Notes: generated by a model from the letters alone, not told the origin. A DNA stretch of 64,000 nt from Halopseudomonas maritima (GCF_021545785.1 NZ_CP079801.1:3158001-3222000), one strand, 5' to 3'; shown: positions 36,299-45,641, counted from the first letter of the stretch. Numbers and translations: made by a program.

Positions 36299-36732
36299 TG
36301 CGAGCCTTGCTGGCGCTTGTGGCCGCCGTGCCGCTGCCGCTTCTGGCGCAGACCGCTGAGCCGGCGGCGGCTGCCGCGTCCAATGTCGGCAGCGCGTCGC
36401 TGGCCGCCCAGCTGAGCCAGCTGGCGCTCGGCCTGCTGGTGGTGGTAGGGCTGATCTTTCTGCTGGGGTGGTTGCTGCGCCGGGTTGGGCCGATGGCGGC
36501 GCAGGGCGGCCAGCACATTCGGTTGCTAAGCAGTTTGCCATTAGGGCCGCGTGATCGGTTGTTGCTGGTTGATGTGGGCGGCACCCAGATGCTGCTGGGC
36601 ACCTCACCTGGCCGAATCAACACCCTGCACGTATTTGACCAGCCGGTGGCTGATCTTGCCCAGGCGGCCGCCAGCAACAGTGACTTTGCCCGCAAGTTGC
36701 AGGCACTACTGAAACGGGATCAAACCCCATGA
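36298..36732 (+). CDS. fliO: Flagellar export-apparatus protein FliO
   Basis: A 144-residue small membrane protein. A cleavable-looking N-terminal segment (MRALLALVAAVPLPLLAQT) precedes a membrane helix near residues 42-60 (LALGLLVVVGLIFLLGWLLRR) and a cytoplasmic FliO domain (IRLLSSLPLGPRDRLLLVDVGGTQMLLGTSPGRINTLHVF). It helps FliP assemble in the export gate. It overlaps fliP by 4 bp. Confidence 0.94.
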   Translation: MRALLALVAAVPLPLLAQTAEPAAAAASNVGSASLAAQLSQLALGLLVVVGLIFLLGWLLRRVGPMAAQGGQHIRLLSSLPLGPRDRLLLVDVGGTQMLLGTSPGRINTLHVFDQPVADLAQAAASNSDFARKLQALLKRDQTP

Positions 36733-37481
36733 TGCGCTGGTTGGGCTTGTTGCTTTTGCTGTTGGCTCCTTCGGTTTGGGCGCAGACGGCGGCCGATCCG
36801 CTGAGTATGCCGGCGATTACCCTGAGTACCGATGCCGAGGGGCAGCAGACCTACTCGGTCAGCCTGCAGATTCTGCTGCTGATGTCGGCGCTCACCTTTA
36901 TTCCCGCGTTTGTAATGATGATGACCAGCTTTACCCGGATCATTATTGTGTTTGCAATTCTGCGCCAGGCGCTGGGGTTGCAGCAGACGCCATCCAGTCA
37001 GATCCTGATTGGTCTGGCGCTGTTCCTCACGCTGTTCATCATGGCGCCGGTGTTCAGCAAGATAAACGAAACCGCGCTGCAGCCGTATCTGAACGAGGAG
37101 ATGGCTCCCCAGCAGGCGCTGGAGACCGCCAGCCTGCCCCTGCGCGACTTTATGTTGGCGCAGACCCGTGAGACTGATCTTGAGCTGTTTGTGCGGCTGG
37201 CCAAGCGCACCGATCTGGCTGGGCCGGACGATGTGCCGTTTCACATTCTGGTGCCGGCATTTGTTACCTCCGAGCTGAAAACCGCTTTCCAGATTGGTTT
37301 TATGATCTTTATCCCGTTTCTGGTGATCGATCTGGTGGTCGCCAGTGTCTTGATGGCGATGGGTATGATGATGCTGTCGCCGCTGATCATTTCCTTGCCA
37401 TTCAAGATCATGCTGTTTGTTCTGGTGGATGGTTGGGCGCTGATCATCGGTACGCTGGCCGCCAGTTTTGCGGTGACATAG
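36729..37481 (+). CDS. fliP: Flagellar export gate protein FliP
   Basis: A 250-residue polytopic protein with a signal peptide (ending APSVWAQ) and the FliP signatures LLLMSALTFIPAFVMMMTSFTRIIIVFAILRQALG and FHILVPAFVTSELKTAFQIGFMIFIPFLVIDLVVASVLMAMGMMMLSP. Five copies with FliQ and FliR form the export channel. It is followed 9 bp later by fliQ. Confidence 0.98.
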   Translation: MMRWLGLLLLLLAPSVWAQTAADPLSMPAITLSTDAEGQQTYSVSLQILLLMSALTFIPAFVMMMTSFTRIIIVFAILRQALGLQQTPSSQILIGLALFLTLFIMAPVFSKINETALQPYLNEEMAPQQALETASLPLRDFMLAQTRETDLELFVRLAKRTDLAGPDDVPFHILVPAFVTSELKTAFQIGFMIFIPFLVIDLVVASVLMAMGMMMLSPLIISLPFKIMLFVLVDGWALIIGTLAASFAVT

Positions 37482-37490
37482 GAGCAGGCC

Positions 37491-37760
37491 ATGACCCCGG
37501 AAGTGGCGGTAGATCTGTTTCGTCAGGCGCTTTGGCTGACCTCGGTGGTGGTGGCCATTGTGGTTGTGCCTAGCCTGCTTATTGGCCTGATCGTGGCCAT
37601 GTTTCAGGCCGCGACCCAGATCAACGAGCAAACGCTCAGCTTCCTGCCGCGCCTGCTGATCACCTTTCTCACGCTGATCTGGCTGGGGCCCTGGCTGGCG
37701 GCGCAGATGATCGAGTTCACCGATACGCTGTATCGGCAGATTCCTGGACTGATCGGCTGA
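37491..37760 (+). CDS. fliQ: Flagellar export gate protein FliQ
   Basis: An 89-residue protein with two membrane helices (near 15-40 and 52-75) and the family pattern MTPEVAVDLFRQALWLTSVV, then AATQINEQTLSFLPRLL. It completes the FliPQR helical export channel. The stop overlaps the fliR start by 1 bp. Confidence 0.97.
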   Translation: MTPEVAVDLFRQALWLTSVVVAIVVVPSLLIGLIVAMFQAATQINEQTLSFLPRLLITFLTLIWLGPWLAAQMIEFTDTLYRQIPGLIG

Positions 37761-38536
37761 TGTTTGAGCTTTCCAGCGCCGAGATCAGTCGCTGGGTAGC
37801 CAGCTACCTGTGGGTACTGTTCCGCATCGCCTCGTTGCTGATGACCATGCCGGTCATCGGCACCCAGCTGCTGCCCATGCGCATTCGCCTGTATCTGGCG
37901 CTGGCGATTACCGCGCTGGTTGCACCGCAGGTGGGCGACGTACCCGTGCTGGATGCCTTGTCGTTGCAGAGCTGGCTGGTGATTGGCGAGCAGATTCTGA
38001 TTGGCGCTGCGATGGGCTTCTCATTGCAGCTGCTGTTTCAGGTGCATGTGCTGGCCGGGCAGATCATCGCCATGCAGATGGGCTTGGGTTTTGCGTCGAT
38101 GAACGACCCCAGCATGGGGATTTCCGTGGCGGTGGTGGCGCAGGTATTTACCATGCTGGTGACCCTGCTGTTTCTAGCCATGAACGGCCACCTGGTGGTG
38201 CTGGAGGTGCTGGTTGAGAGTTTTACCACCTTGCCGATTGGCGAGACGCTGGGGCGGCTGGATTTTCAGGCCCTGGTGCTGCGCTTTTCCTGGGTGCTGT
38301 CAGCCGCCATTCTGATTGGCCTGCCGGCGATTACCGCGTTGTTGATCGTCAACATCTCCTTCGGCGTGATGATGCGCGCTGCGCCGCAACTGAATATTTT
38401 CTCCATTGGTTTTCCGCTGACATTGGTGTTTGGCCTGTTCATTCTTTGGGTGTTGATGGATAGCGTGCTGGCACACTATCAGCAGTTGGCTGCAGAAGCG
38501 CTGATCTATCTCAGGGCGCTGGTGAGGGTGGGCTGA
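37760..38536 (+). CDS. fliR: Flagellar export gate protein FliR
   Basis: A 258-residue protein with about six hydrophobic helices. Conserved stretches: YLWVLFRIASLLMTMPVIGTQLLPMRIRLYLALAITALVAPQ and GQIIAMQMGLGFASMNDPSMG. It caps the FliP-FliQ spiral. TGATG coupling to flhB. Confidence 0.97.
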   Translation: MFELSSAEISRWVASYLWVLFRIASLLMTMPVIGTQLLPMRIRLYLALAITALVAPQVGDVPVLDALSLQSWLVIGEQILIGAAMGFSLQLLFQVHVLAGQIIAMQMGLGFASMNDPSMGISVAVVAQVFTMLVTLLFLAMNGHLVVLEVLVESFTTLPIGETLGRLDFQALVLRFSWVLSAAILIGLPAITALLIVNISFGVMMRAAPQLNIFSIGFPLTLVFGLFILWVLMDSVLAHYQQLAAEALIYLRALVRVG

Positions 38537-39666
38537 TGGCTGAATCCGAAAGCGGTCAGGAACGCACAGAAGAGCCCACGAGCAAGCGACTTAAAGAGTC
38601 GCGTGACAAAGGTCAGGTGGCGCGCTCGCGCGAGCTCAATACGCTGGCAGTGGTCATGGTGGCAGCGATCGGATTGCTGATGCTGGGGCCGGCGATGGCG
38701 CAGAAGCTGATGAACATCATGAGCTTCAACTTCAGCATTGAGCGCGAAGCCCTGTACAGCAGCGACAGTCTGGGCTTGCACCTGTTTGCCTCTGTAGGGG
38801 AGGGGCTGGAGGTGCTGGGACCGCTGTTTTTCCTGCTGTTGGTGGCGTCCATCGTCGGGCCGGTGATGCTGGGTGGTTGGTTGTTCAGCGTCAGCTCGCT
38901 GGTCCCCAAGTTCGAGCGTATGAACCCCTTGGCAGGGCTCAAGCGCATGTTTTCCCTCAAGGCACTGGTAGAGCTGCTCAAGGCGTTGGGCAAGTTTCTG
39001 GTGGTGTTGGGTGCGGCATTGATGGTGCTGCATTTGCGTACCGAGGACTTGCTCAGCATGGGGCAGGAGTCGTTGCAGGCGGCTGTCGTGCATTGCGCCT
39101 GGGTGCTGGGCTCTTCGCTGCTGATTCTGTCGGCCTCGTTGATCCTGATTGCGGCGGTGGACGTGCCGTTTCAGTTGTGGGATCACAAGCAAAAACTGCG
39201 CATGACCAAGCAGGAGGTCAAGGACGAGTTCAAGGATTCCGAGGGCAAGCCGGAAGTGAAAGGGCGCATTCGCCAACTGCAGCGTGAGATGGCTGAGCGG
39301 CGGATGATGGATAAGGTGCCGCAGGCTGATGTGGTGATCACCAACCCGACGCATTTCGCCGTGGCGCTCAAGTACGATCCGCTGTCCACCGGCGCGCCGG
39401 TGTTGCTGGCCAAGGGGGCTGATCTGGTGGCGCAGCGTATTCGTGAGGTGGCTGGTGAGCACCAGATTGTGGTGCTGGAATCACCGCCGCTGGCCCGGGC
39501 GGTGTATTACAGCACCGAGCTGGATCGGGAGATTCCCGCTGGTTTGTATCTGGCGGTAGCGCAGGTGCTGGCCTACGTCTTCCAGTTGCGGCAGTTCCGC
39601 GCGGGGCAGGGCAAGCGGCCGGGGCCGATGCCCGAGCCGCCCATTCCTGATGACCTCAAGCGCTGA
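38536..39666 (+). CDS. flhB: Flagellar export switch protein FlhB
   Basis: A 376-residue export protein. GQERTEEPTSKRLKESRDKGQVARSRELNT opens it, four membrane helices follow, and the C-terminal cytoplasmic domain carries the autocleavage site NPTH (VVITNPTHFAVALKYD) with the PVLLAKGADLVAQRIRE block. Cleavage lets FliK switch export from hook to filament proteins. It ends exactly where the convergent pomB ends, with no gap. Confidence 0.98.
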   Translation: MAESESGQERTEEPTSKRLKESRDKGQVARSRELNTLAVVMVAAIGLLMLGPAMAQKLMNIMSFNFSIEREALYSSDSLGLHLFASVGEGLEVLGPLFFLLLVASIVGPVMLGGWLFSVSSLVPKFERMNPLAGLKRMFSLKALVELLKALGKFLVVLGAALMVLHLRTEDLLSMGQESLQAAVVHCAWVLGSSLLILSASLILIAAVDVPFQLWDHKQKLRMTKQEVKDEFKDSEGKPEVKGRIRQLQREMAERRMMDKVPQADVVITNPTHFAVALKYDPLSTGAPVLLAKGADLVAQRIREVAGEHQIVVLESPPLARAVYYSTELDREIPAGLYLAVAQVLAYVFQLRQFRAGQGKRPGPMPEPPIPDDLKR

Positions 39667-40581
39667 TCAGTGGCGCGGTGACGGGTGGTGCTGCAGCTCC
39701 AGGTCCTGAATCAGCTCGCCCAGGTCTTCTTCCATCAGCCTGCGCAGTTCCGCTTCGTATTCCTCTATCGAGCCTGAGAGGTCGAGGATAATCTCCACCC
39801 GGCGGTTCAGCGCGCGTGTCTCCGGCCATTCATTGCTGGCGCGGGGGCGGGTTTCGGCATAGCCCTGCACGCGGATACGTTCGGGCTTGATGCTGTCGCC
39901 CAGCAGCAGGGCATTGGCGACCGAGGACGCGCGCGCCGCTGACAGGTCCCAGTTGGACTGAAAGCGGCTGGTATGAATCGGAATATTGTCGGTATGCCCT
40001 TCAATGGTGATTTCGCCCGGTAGCTCGACCAGTACTTCGGCTATGCGGTCAAGCATGGCATGGAAGTCTTCGGTCATGTCCGCCGAACCAGAAGGGAAAG
40101 ACCCCTTCTCCTCAACGCGAATGATGATGCGCTTGCGGTCGTGCTCCAGTTGAATGCGGCCTTCCTGCAGCTCGTTCTCCAGAACATCGCGCAGGGCATC
40201 GACGCTGGTGTCGATCTGTTGCTCGGTGGTGCTCTGCACCTGTTCCTGCAGCTCGGTCTCCATTTCTGCGCGCAGGGTATCGAGCTGTGGCGCTTGTTCT
40301 GTGGTTTGCTGACGAACGCTGTCTACCGGAGTGGGTTCGGGTTTGCCGGGTGAGAAGTTGTCGAAGATCGGGCTGGTCCCCATGGGGATATCCAACGCGG
40401 GTATCTCCCGTTGCACGCCAAAGGCCTTGGACAGCTCGCCGGCAATCTGCTTGAACTTCTGCGCGTCGATCTCGGAGAAGGACAGCAGCAGTACAAAAAA
40501 GCACATCAGCAGTGACATCAGGTCGGCGAAGGTCATGACCCACGCCGGGATGCCGGGCTTGTCGTCCTCCAGCTCGTCCAT
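39667..40581 (-). CDS. pomB: Sodium-type flagellar stator protein PomB
   Basis: A 304-residue stator B subunit. The single membrane helix near residues 15-35 (PAWVMTFADLMSLLMCFFVLLLSFSEIDAQKFKQIAGE) carries the ion-binding Asp in FADLMS; the sequence, including SLLMCFFVLLLSF, is the PomB pattern rather than the MotB/MotD one (YADF). The C-terminal OmpA-like domain (ITIEGHTDNIPI, WDLSAARASSVANALL) anchors it to peptidoglycan. A coiled-coil linker of about 100 residues joins the two. Sodium coupling is inferred from family resemblance. Confidence 0.88.
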   Translation of the reverse strand: MDELEDDKPGIPAWVMTFADLMSLLMCFFVLLLSFSEIDAQKFKQIAGELSKAFGVQREIPALDIPMGTSPIFDNFSPGKPEPTPVDSVRQQTTEQAPQLDTLRAEMETELQEQVQSTTEQQIDTSVDALRDVLENELQEGRIQLEHDRKRIIIRVEEKGSFPSGSADMTEDFHAMLDRIAEVLVELPGEITIEGHTDNIPIHTSRFQSNWDLSAARASSVANALLLGDSIKPERIRVQGYAETRPRASNEWPETRALNRRVEIILDLSGSIEEYEAELRRLMEEDLGELIQDLELQHHPSPRH

Positions 40582-41357
40582 CAGGCGTCCTGCGCCTCAC
40601 CGTTGGCGCTCTTGTCGCGCTTGTCCTGCGGCAGGTAGCTGCGCAGCAACTGTTCGATTACTCGGGGATTGGTGCCTTCCTGGATGGCGAGCAGGGCGTC
40701 AATCCAAAGGGCTTGCATCCGCGCCTCTTCGGTCATGCGCAGGGTCAGTTTGTCGGCAATCGGCAGACAGATCATGGTGGCAAGCATGGCGCCGTACAGG
40801 GTGGTCAGCAGGGCGACCGCCATGGCAGGGCCAATCGACTTTGGATCCTCCATGTTCGAGAGCATTTGAACCAGGCCGATCAGCGTGCCAATCATCCCCA
40901 TCGCGGGGCCGACGTCACCCAGTGCGGAAAACACCTTGGCGCCCCAGCGATTGCGTTCCAGGGTGAGTAAGCGCTCTTTCTCCAGGATGGCCTTGACGGT
41001 CTCCTGGGGGTGGCCATCAATCAGCAACTGAATGCCGCTGGCGAGAAAAGGCTGTGAAATTCCCTTCTCTTCCAGTGCCAGCAAGCCCTGTTTGCGCGAC
41101 AAGGTGGCCAGCTCAACCAGCTCACTGATGCTGGCCTCGGTATCGGGCAGCTTGAAGCGAAATGCGCGACCTGCCACCTTGATGGCGCCAATAAATTGAC
41201 CAAAGCTGAATTTGGCCAATACCACGAACAGGCTGCCGCCCAGAACGATGAGCAGGGAAGGGACGTTGAAGAATACCTGGGCGCCAGTGCCCAGCAGAAT
41301 CGAAGCGCCGATAATGGCGATGGCGCCGATCAGGCCTATCAGGGTTGCGAGATCCAA
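40581..41357 (-). CDS. pomA: Sodium-type flagellar stator protein PomA
   Basis: A 258-residue four-helix stator A subunit. The opening MDLATLIGLIGAIAI and the blocks DVGPAMGMIGTLIGLVQMLSNMEDPKSIGPAMAVALLTTLYGA and GTNPRVIEQLLRSYLP match Vibrio PomA very closely as I recall it, more than Pseudomonas MotC. It shares an A with the pomB start (TGATG). A TTGCAA-N16-TAGAAT promoter-like pair lies upstream on the minus strand (41472-41445). Confidence 0.9.
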   Translation of the reverse strand: MDLATLIGLIGAIAIIGASILLGTGAQVFFNVPSLLIVLGGSLFVVLAKFSFGQFIGAIKVAGRAFRFKLPDTEASISELVELATLSRKQGLLALEEKGISQPFLASGIQLLIDGHPQETVKAILEKERLLTLERNRWGAKVFSALGDVGPAMGMIGTLIGLVQMLSNMEDPKSIGPAMAVALLTTLYGAMLATMICLPIADKLTLRMTEEARMQALWIDALLAIQEGTNPRVIEQLLRSYLPQDKRDKSANGEAQDA

Positions 41358-41524
41358 CAGGGACTCCTGGAACGAGACAGCGGGGTAGCGGGTTAGGTGC
41401 CGAGCGGCTCGGCGTTAGGAGTTTGTATGGTGCTCCAGTCGTCTATTCTAAGATGGTTAGGTGATATTGCAAACGCGCAGCGTTGTTTCATGGGGCTGCT
41501 ATATGACCCGGTTGGAGTGAGTCT

Positions 41525-42241
41525 ATGTCTGGAGTAAATCGTTTTTCCCTCTGGTCGCTACTGGCGGCATTGCTGATCGCGCTGGCGCTGGCGTTCATGG
41601 GGGTGAGCCTGAAAACCGGGCTGCTGGAGTTTCGCGGCGCCGATCGGGTAGTGAGTGTCAAAGGATTGGCAGAGCGAGAGGTGGCCGCTGACCTTGCGCT
41701 CTGGCCGGTGAATTTCAGTGTTAGCGGCGACAGTCTCGATCGCCTGCAGGCTGACATTGAAACCCAGCAGGGGCTGGTGCGCTCCTTTCTGCTGCTCAAG
41801 GGGTTTACCGAAGCGGATATTCAGTTATCGGTGCCCAAAATAGTCGATCAGCACGCCAACAGCTACGGCGCCAATCTGCCGCCCGAGCGCTATCGCGCGG
41901 AGGTGACGGTGTTGGTGCGCACTGACGACGTAGAAGGCGTCAAGGCGGGCATGCAGAGTGTGGGTGAGTTGGTGAAATCGGGGGTGGCCTTGACCCAGAG
42001 TTACGAGTTTCAGCCCAGCTTCATTTTTACTCAGCTTGAATCGATCAAGCCGCAGATGATTGCCGATGCCACGGCCGATGCGCGCGCCGCCGCAGACCAG
42101 TTTGCCCGTGACTCGGGGAGCGCGGTGGGCAATATCCGACGTGCCTCTCAAGGCTACTTTTCGATTGAAGACGTTGATCCCTTCACGCCAGAGGTTAAGC
42201 GCATCCGGGTGGTGACCAATATTGATTACAGCCTGGATTAA
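41525..42241 (+). CDS. SIMPL (DUF541) domain membrane-anchored protein
   Basis: A 238-residue protein with an N-terminal membrane anchor (LWSLLAALLIALALAFMGVSL) and a periplasmic SIMPL domain (VVSVKGLAEREVAADLALWPVNFSVSGDSLDRLQADIE, then RYRAEVTVLVRTDD). The family is widespread and poorly understood; some members affect oxidative stress or capsule. It stands alone. Its TAA stop lies at the end of a solo terminal repeat of element A. Confidence 0.85.
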   Translation: MSGVNRFSLWSLLAALLIALALAFMGVSLKTGLLEFRGADRVVSVKGLAEREVAADLALWPVNFSVSGDSLDRLQADIETQQGLVRSFLLLKGFTEADIQLSVPKIVDQHANSYGANLPPERYRAEVTVLVRTDDVEGVKAGMQSVGELVKSGVALTQSYEFQPSFIFTQLESIKPQMIADATADARAAADQFARDSGSAVGNIRRASQGYFSIEDVDPFTPEVKRIRVVTNIDYSLD

Positions 42242-42275
42242 GTAAGCACTGATCAATTCTACACGCCCTCTGCGG
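42239..42275. repeat. Solo terminal repeat of element A
   Basis: About 36 bp beginning TAAGTAAGCACTGATCAATT and ending in CGCCCTCTGCG matches the left arm of element A (33899, 53877). No right arm follows; the convergent hydrolase gene ends within 5 bp. The repeat supplies or abuts the stop codon of the SIMPL gene. Confidence 0.7.
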
Positions 42276-42279
42276 GGGC

Positions 42280-43062
42280 TCAGGCGTGTTGTCGCACAAA
42301 CTCGCTGATCTGTCGCGGCCAGTCAGCTAGCTGTGCGGCGCTGTCGATGACCTGTAGCTGGGCCTGCGGCAGGTTGGCGGCCAGTTGCTCGGCGCTGAGC
42401 AGAGGGTGAATGGGGTCGTCCCGCCAGGCCAGAATCAGGGTGGGTATCTGCAGGGCTTGCAGTATGTCGGGTGGTGGCAGATCGCACTGGCAGGCGGCTT
42501 CCAGCATGTCCATCAGGCTGTCGGGTGATATCTGCGCCATCGCCTGCAGCCCAGCGTTGGCGTGCTCGGGGTGGGCCTCCAGCAGCCAGGCGGGTAGAGC
42601 CGGGTAGCGCTTGGCCAGGGCGATCAGGTTATCTATGCCGCGCTGTTGAAGGAGACGCTGCATCTGGCGGTAGCGTTGCACTTGCGAAGGCCGTTTCTGC
42701 CAGACGCAGGGCGGAGTGGCCAGTATCAGGCAGGTGACCTCTTGAGGTCTTTGCAAGGCCGCCAGCAGCGCCGCCGCCGAGCCCATCGATTGTCCGCCCA
42801 GCGCCACCGGTGCCAGGGTCTGGCTTCTTGCCACGTCCAGCATGTCGGCGGCCTGGGCTGACCAGCGGTAGTCTTGTGTGCCACTGCCGACCGGCGACAG
42901 GCCGTGGCCGCGTGCATCAAAGCGTAGCCGCTGAATGCCGACATCTTCAGCGGGGTGAAACCAGCCGGTTTGGCTTTCAAACTGCATCGAGTACGTCAGG
43001 CCGTGGGCCCAGACCAGGGTTGGGCCGGAGCCGGTTGCCAGGGTATTTAGCATGGGTGTCAT
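42280..43062 (-). CDS. Alpha/beta hydrolase
   Basis: A 260-residue alpha/beta hydrolase. LVWAHGLTYSM is the oxyanion-hole region, RFDARGHGLSP follows strand 4, and the nucleophile elbow GGQSMGS carries Ser. The C-terminal acid and histidine are less obvious; the end (QLQVIDSAAQLADWPRQISEFVRQ) lacks the usual GH, so activity is uncertain. ATG 43062 was chosen; a TTG three codons upstream is possible. No pathway context is visible. Confidence 0.75.
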   Translation of the reverse strand: MTPMLNTLATGSGPTLVWAHGLTYSMQFESQTGWFHPAEDVGIQRLRFDARGHGLSPVGSGTQDYRWSAQAADMLDVARSQTLAPVALGGQSMGSAAALLAALQRPQEVTCLILATPPCVWQKRPSQVQRYRQMQRLLQQRGIDNLIALAKRYPALPAWLLEAHPEHANAGLQAMAQISPDSLMDMLEAACQCDLPPPDILQALQIPTLILAWRDDPIHPLLSAEQLAANLPQAQLQVIDSAAQLADWPRQISEFVRQHA

Positions 43063-43165
43063 CGCTATCAAGGCCGAATTGCCAGATTAACAGACGGGAA
43101 TGCCACTGACAGGCTGCAGGTAGCGAATTAGACTGGTTGTTTTGGTTTCTTGGGGAGTTCGCTGG

Positions 43166-44044
43166 ATGGAGTTGTTACCCTGGGCGCAGGATGTCAGCGC
43201 CGGATTTACCCTGCGTGGTTGGCACACGCCCCCCAGCGGCAAGCCGCTGCTGCACTTTTTGCACGGCAACGGCTTTTGCACCCGTACCTACGAGCCCATG
43301 CTGGCGCTGCTGGCCAAGGATTTTGATTTGTGGCTGTGTGATTTGCAGGGACACGGTCTAAGCGATCACGGGGAGCGCTTTGTTGGCTGGAATCGCAATG
43401 CTGATGCGGCGGCTGAAGCACTGAGCGCCGGGCGCAAGCAGTTTGGCGATGTGCCCAGCGTGGCTTGTGGTCATAGCTTTGGTGGGGTGCTGAGTGCGCT
43501 GATGATGGCTGCCAACCCGAGCCTGTTCGAGCGGGCAGTGCTGCTGGATCCGGTTTTCTTCCCGCCAGCGTTGATTGCCCTGCGGCGTGGTCTGGGACTG
43601 GTTGGGCTGAATGATCACGCGGTCGCCAAGCGCGCTGCTGCGCGGCGTGACTACTGGCCGGATCGCACCGCGGCGCATGCTGGATTGCACAATCGTGGCA
43701 TGTTCCGCGGTTGGGACGAAACCGCCTTTGAGGCGCACATTGCCCATGCGTTGCGTGAACGCCAAGGCGGGGGCGTCGAGCTGTGCTGTCGCCCCAGCCG
43801 CGAAGCCGAGGTGTTTCGTACCATGCCAAAAGGGCTCTGGTCGTCGCTGCGTCGTCTGAAAACCCCAACGCATATTGTCTACGGCGACCGTACTTATCCG
43901 TTTGTCATTCAGTCGGCCAAGCGCCTGGCGGTCAGCAATCGTCAGGTTAGCGCCCACCAGACGGCAGGCGGTCACTGCTTCATGCTGGAGCATCCGGCTG
44001 CGGCGGCCGCACAGGTGGTTGAATTCCTGGCGCCCCGTCGCTGA
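43166..44044 (+). CDS. Alpha/beta hydrolase
   Basis: A 292-residue alpha/beta hydrolase. LLHFLHGNGFCTRTYEPML gives the HG oxyanion motif, LCDLQGHGLSDH follows, CGHSFGGVLSA is the nucleophile elbow with Ser, and the end has GDRTYPF (acid) and GGHCFMLEHP (catalytic His). A full triad is visible. Substrate unknown. ATG 43166 was chosen for its GGGGAG at 8-nt spacing. It is divergent from the previous hydrolase, and its last 65 bp overlap the tail of the convergent antiporter gene. Confidence 0.82.
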   Translation: MELLPWAQDVSAGFTLRGWHTPPSGKPLLHFLHGNGFCTRTYEPMLALLAKDFDLWLCDLQGHGLSDHGERFVGWNRNADAAAEALSAGRKQFGDVPSVACGHSFGGVLSALMMAANPSLFERAVLLDPVFFPPALIALRRGLGLVGLNDHAVAKRAAARRDYWPDRTAAHAGLHNRGMFRGWDETAFEAHIAHALRERQGGGVELCCRPSREAEVFRTMPKGLWSSLRRLKTPTHIVYGDRTYPFVIQSAKRLAVSNRQVSAHQTAGGHCFMLEHPAAAAAQVVEFLAPRR

Positions 44045-45599
44045 GCAGGTTGCTGCGTTCCTGAATGCTGCGTGCTACGTGCTCGGCGAGGCCGGTGCCG
44101 GCTTCGCTCATGGTGAGATAAGTGTGATCTGCGCCGGCCTGGATGATGCGCCGAGCGATATCCTCGTACATTGCGTGGGACACGATCAGGCCACTGAAGC
44201 CGCGGCCACGCAGATTGTGAACGGTGATGGTCTTGGCCTCGGCATCGTTCATGGCCAGAATCACCGAGTGGATGTTGGGCATATCCAGGTTTTGCCAGAA
44301 CACCGGGTCCTCGGCATCGGCGAATAGCGCACGGCGACCGGCCTGCAGGCTGGCTTCTACGGCTACCGGGTCTGAGTCCAGTGCTATGACCCGGTAACCT
44401 TTCTCTGACAGGTTGTCGTAGGCTGCCCGGCCAGTTCGGCCCAGACCCATGACCAGGATCTGCGCATCGTCCAGGGTGATTGGTTGCTCGTCCGGGTGGC
44501 GAATATCGCGCTCAAAGCGGGTGAGCAGCGGCGCTATGTGCTCGTAGATGCCGTGTACGATCCGGTTCAATGGGGCGGAAATCACAAAGGAGAAGGCGAC
44601 GGTTAGGGCCAGGGGCACCAGCCATTGCGGCAACACCAGGCTGGCCATGATCAGCCCGAACTCGCTGTAGTTGGTCAGTGTCAGGCTGCTCAGAAAGGCG
44701 CTGCGGGCCCGCAACTTGAAGCCAACGAAGAGCAGGAAGAACAGCGCACTTTTCAGCGGCAGCAGCAGCGTCATGATCAGTGCGAAGATCAGGGCGTGCT
44801 GATCCGGCAGACCGCCCAGGCCGATCTGCAGGAAAAAGCCGACCAGGAAAATCTCTTTCAGGCTCCACAGCGACTGCGACAACTCGCCGGCGCGCTTGTG
44901 GCCGGCCAACATGGCACCGAATGCCAGCGCGCCCAGCTCGGAGCTTAGCCCCAGTTTTTCAAAGCCGGCACCGCCGACCACCAGTGCCAGCAGCAGTCCG
45001 AGCAGCACCATCAGCTCTTCGTGGCCGCTCAGGTCCAGTAGCTTGTACAGCAGTGGCTTGCATAGCGGCAGAATCAGGACCATCAGGGCCCAGCTTGATG
45101 GGCTCTTGCCGCTGGCAATGCTGATGGCCACCAGAGCTATCAGGTCCTGCATGATGAGTACACCAATCGCAACCCGGCCATGGAAGGCGCGTAGTTCACG
45201 CTTGCTTTCCAGTACCTTGGCAGCCAGCACGGTGCTGGAGAATGACAGTGCCATGGCCAGCAGGGAGGCCTCCCCCAAGGGCAGATCAAGTAAGTAGAGG
45301 AAGGCGGGAAGGAAGAGCGCGGTGGACAGTCCGAAGTGCAGCAGGCTGCCGCCGACCACTTCTGGGCGTACCAGGTTTTTTACCTTCAGCTTCAAGCCGA
45401 CGGTGAAGAGCAGCAGTAGTACGCCCAGGTGGGCAATGTGCGTGAGAATGTAGCTGTCGTCCGGGCCGACGCCAACGCGCTCGCCCAGCAACGAGAGGGC
45501 GAACCCGGCACCCAGGTAACCAATCAAAGGGGGCAGGCCGATCTGCTTGAATAGCAGACCCAGGCCAAAGGCAAAGGCAATCCAGACAGCTTCAATCAC
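43980..45599 (-). CDS. CPA2 cation/proton antiporter with TrkA-N domain (Kef/YbaL-like)
   Basis: A 539-residue protein with about 12 hydrophobic helices in residues 1-380 and a C-terminal RCK/TrkA-N domain (QILVMGLGRTGRAAYDNLSEKGYRVIALDSDP, a Rossmann GxGxxG). These transporters exchange K+ or Na+ for H+ and are gated by nucleotides. GTG start at 45599 with a weak Shine-Dalgarno. Next to the ectoine operon, it fits osmotic or pH adaptation, but it is separated from it by a terminator. Confidence 0.88.
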   Translation of the reverse strand: MIEAVWIAFAFGLGLLFKQIGLPPLIGYLGAGFALSLLGERVGVGPDDSYILTHIAHLGVLLLLFTVGLKLKVKNLVRPEVVGGSLLHFGLSTALFLPAFLYLLDLPLGEASLLAMALSFSSTVLAAKVLESKRELRAFHGRVAIGVLIMQDLIALVAISIASGKSPSSWALMVLILPLCKPLLYKLLDLSGHEELMVLLGLLLALVVGGAGFEKLGLSSELGALAFGAMLAGHKRAGELSQSLWSLKEIFLVGFFLQIGLGGLPDQHALIFALIMTLLLPLKSALFFLLFVGFKLRARSAFLSSLTLTNYSEFGLIMASLVLPQWLVPLALTVAFSFVISAPLNRIVHGIYEHIAPLLTRFERDIRHPDEQPITLDDAQILVMGLGRTGRAAYDNLSEKGYRVIALDSDPVAVEASLQAGRRALFADAEDPVFWQNLDMPNIHSVILAMNDAEAKTITVHNLRGRGFSGLIVSHAMYEDIARRIIQAGADHTYLTMSEAGTGLAEHVARSIQERSNLLSDGAPGIQPPVRPPQPDAPA

Positions 45600-45641
45600 A
45601 ACAGCATTCCGTTATCGGGTTATTTCCGTCGCCTGACTATA

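Noticed and set aside
39667..41357. MotC/MotD identity for the stator pair
   Set aside because: The A-subunit N-terminus and the B-subunit membrane helix match PomA/PomB, and the locus is not the che-mot cluster where MotCD normally lies.
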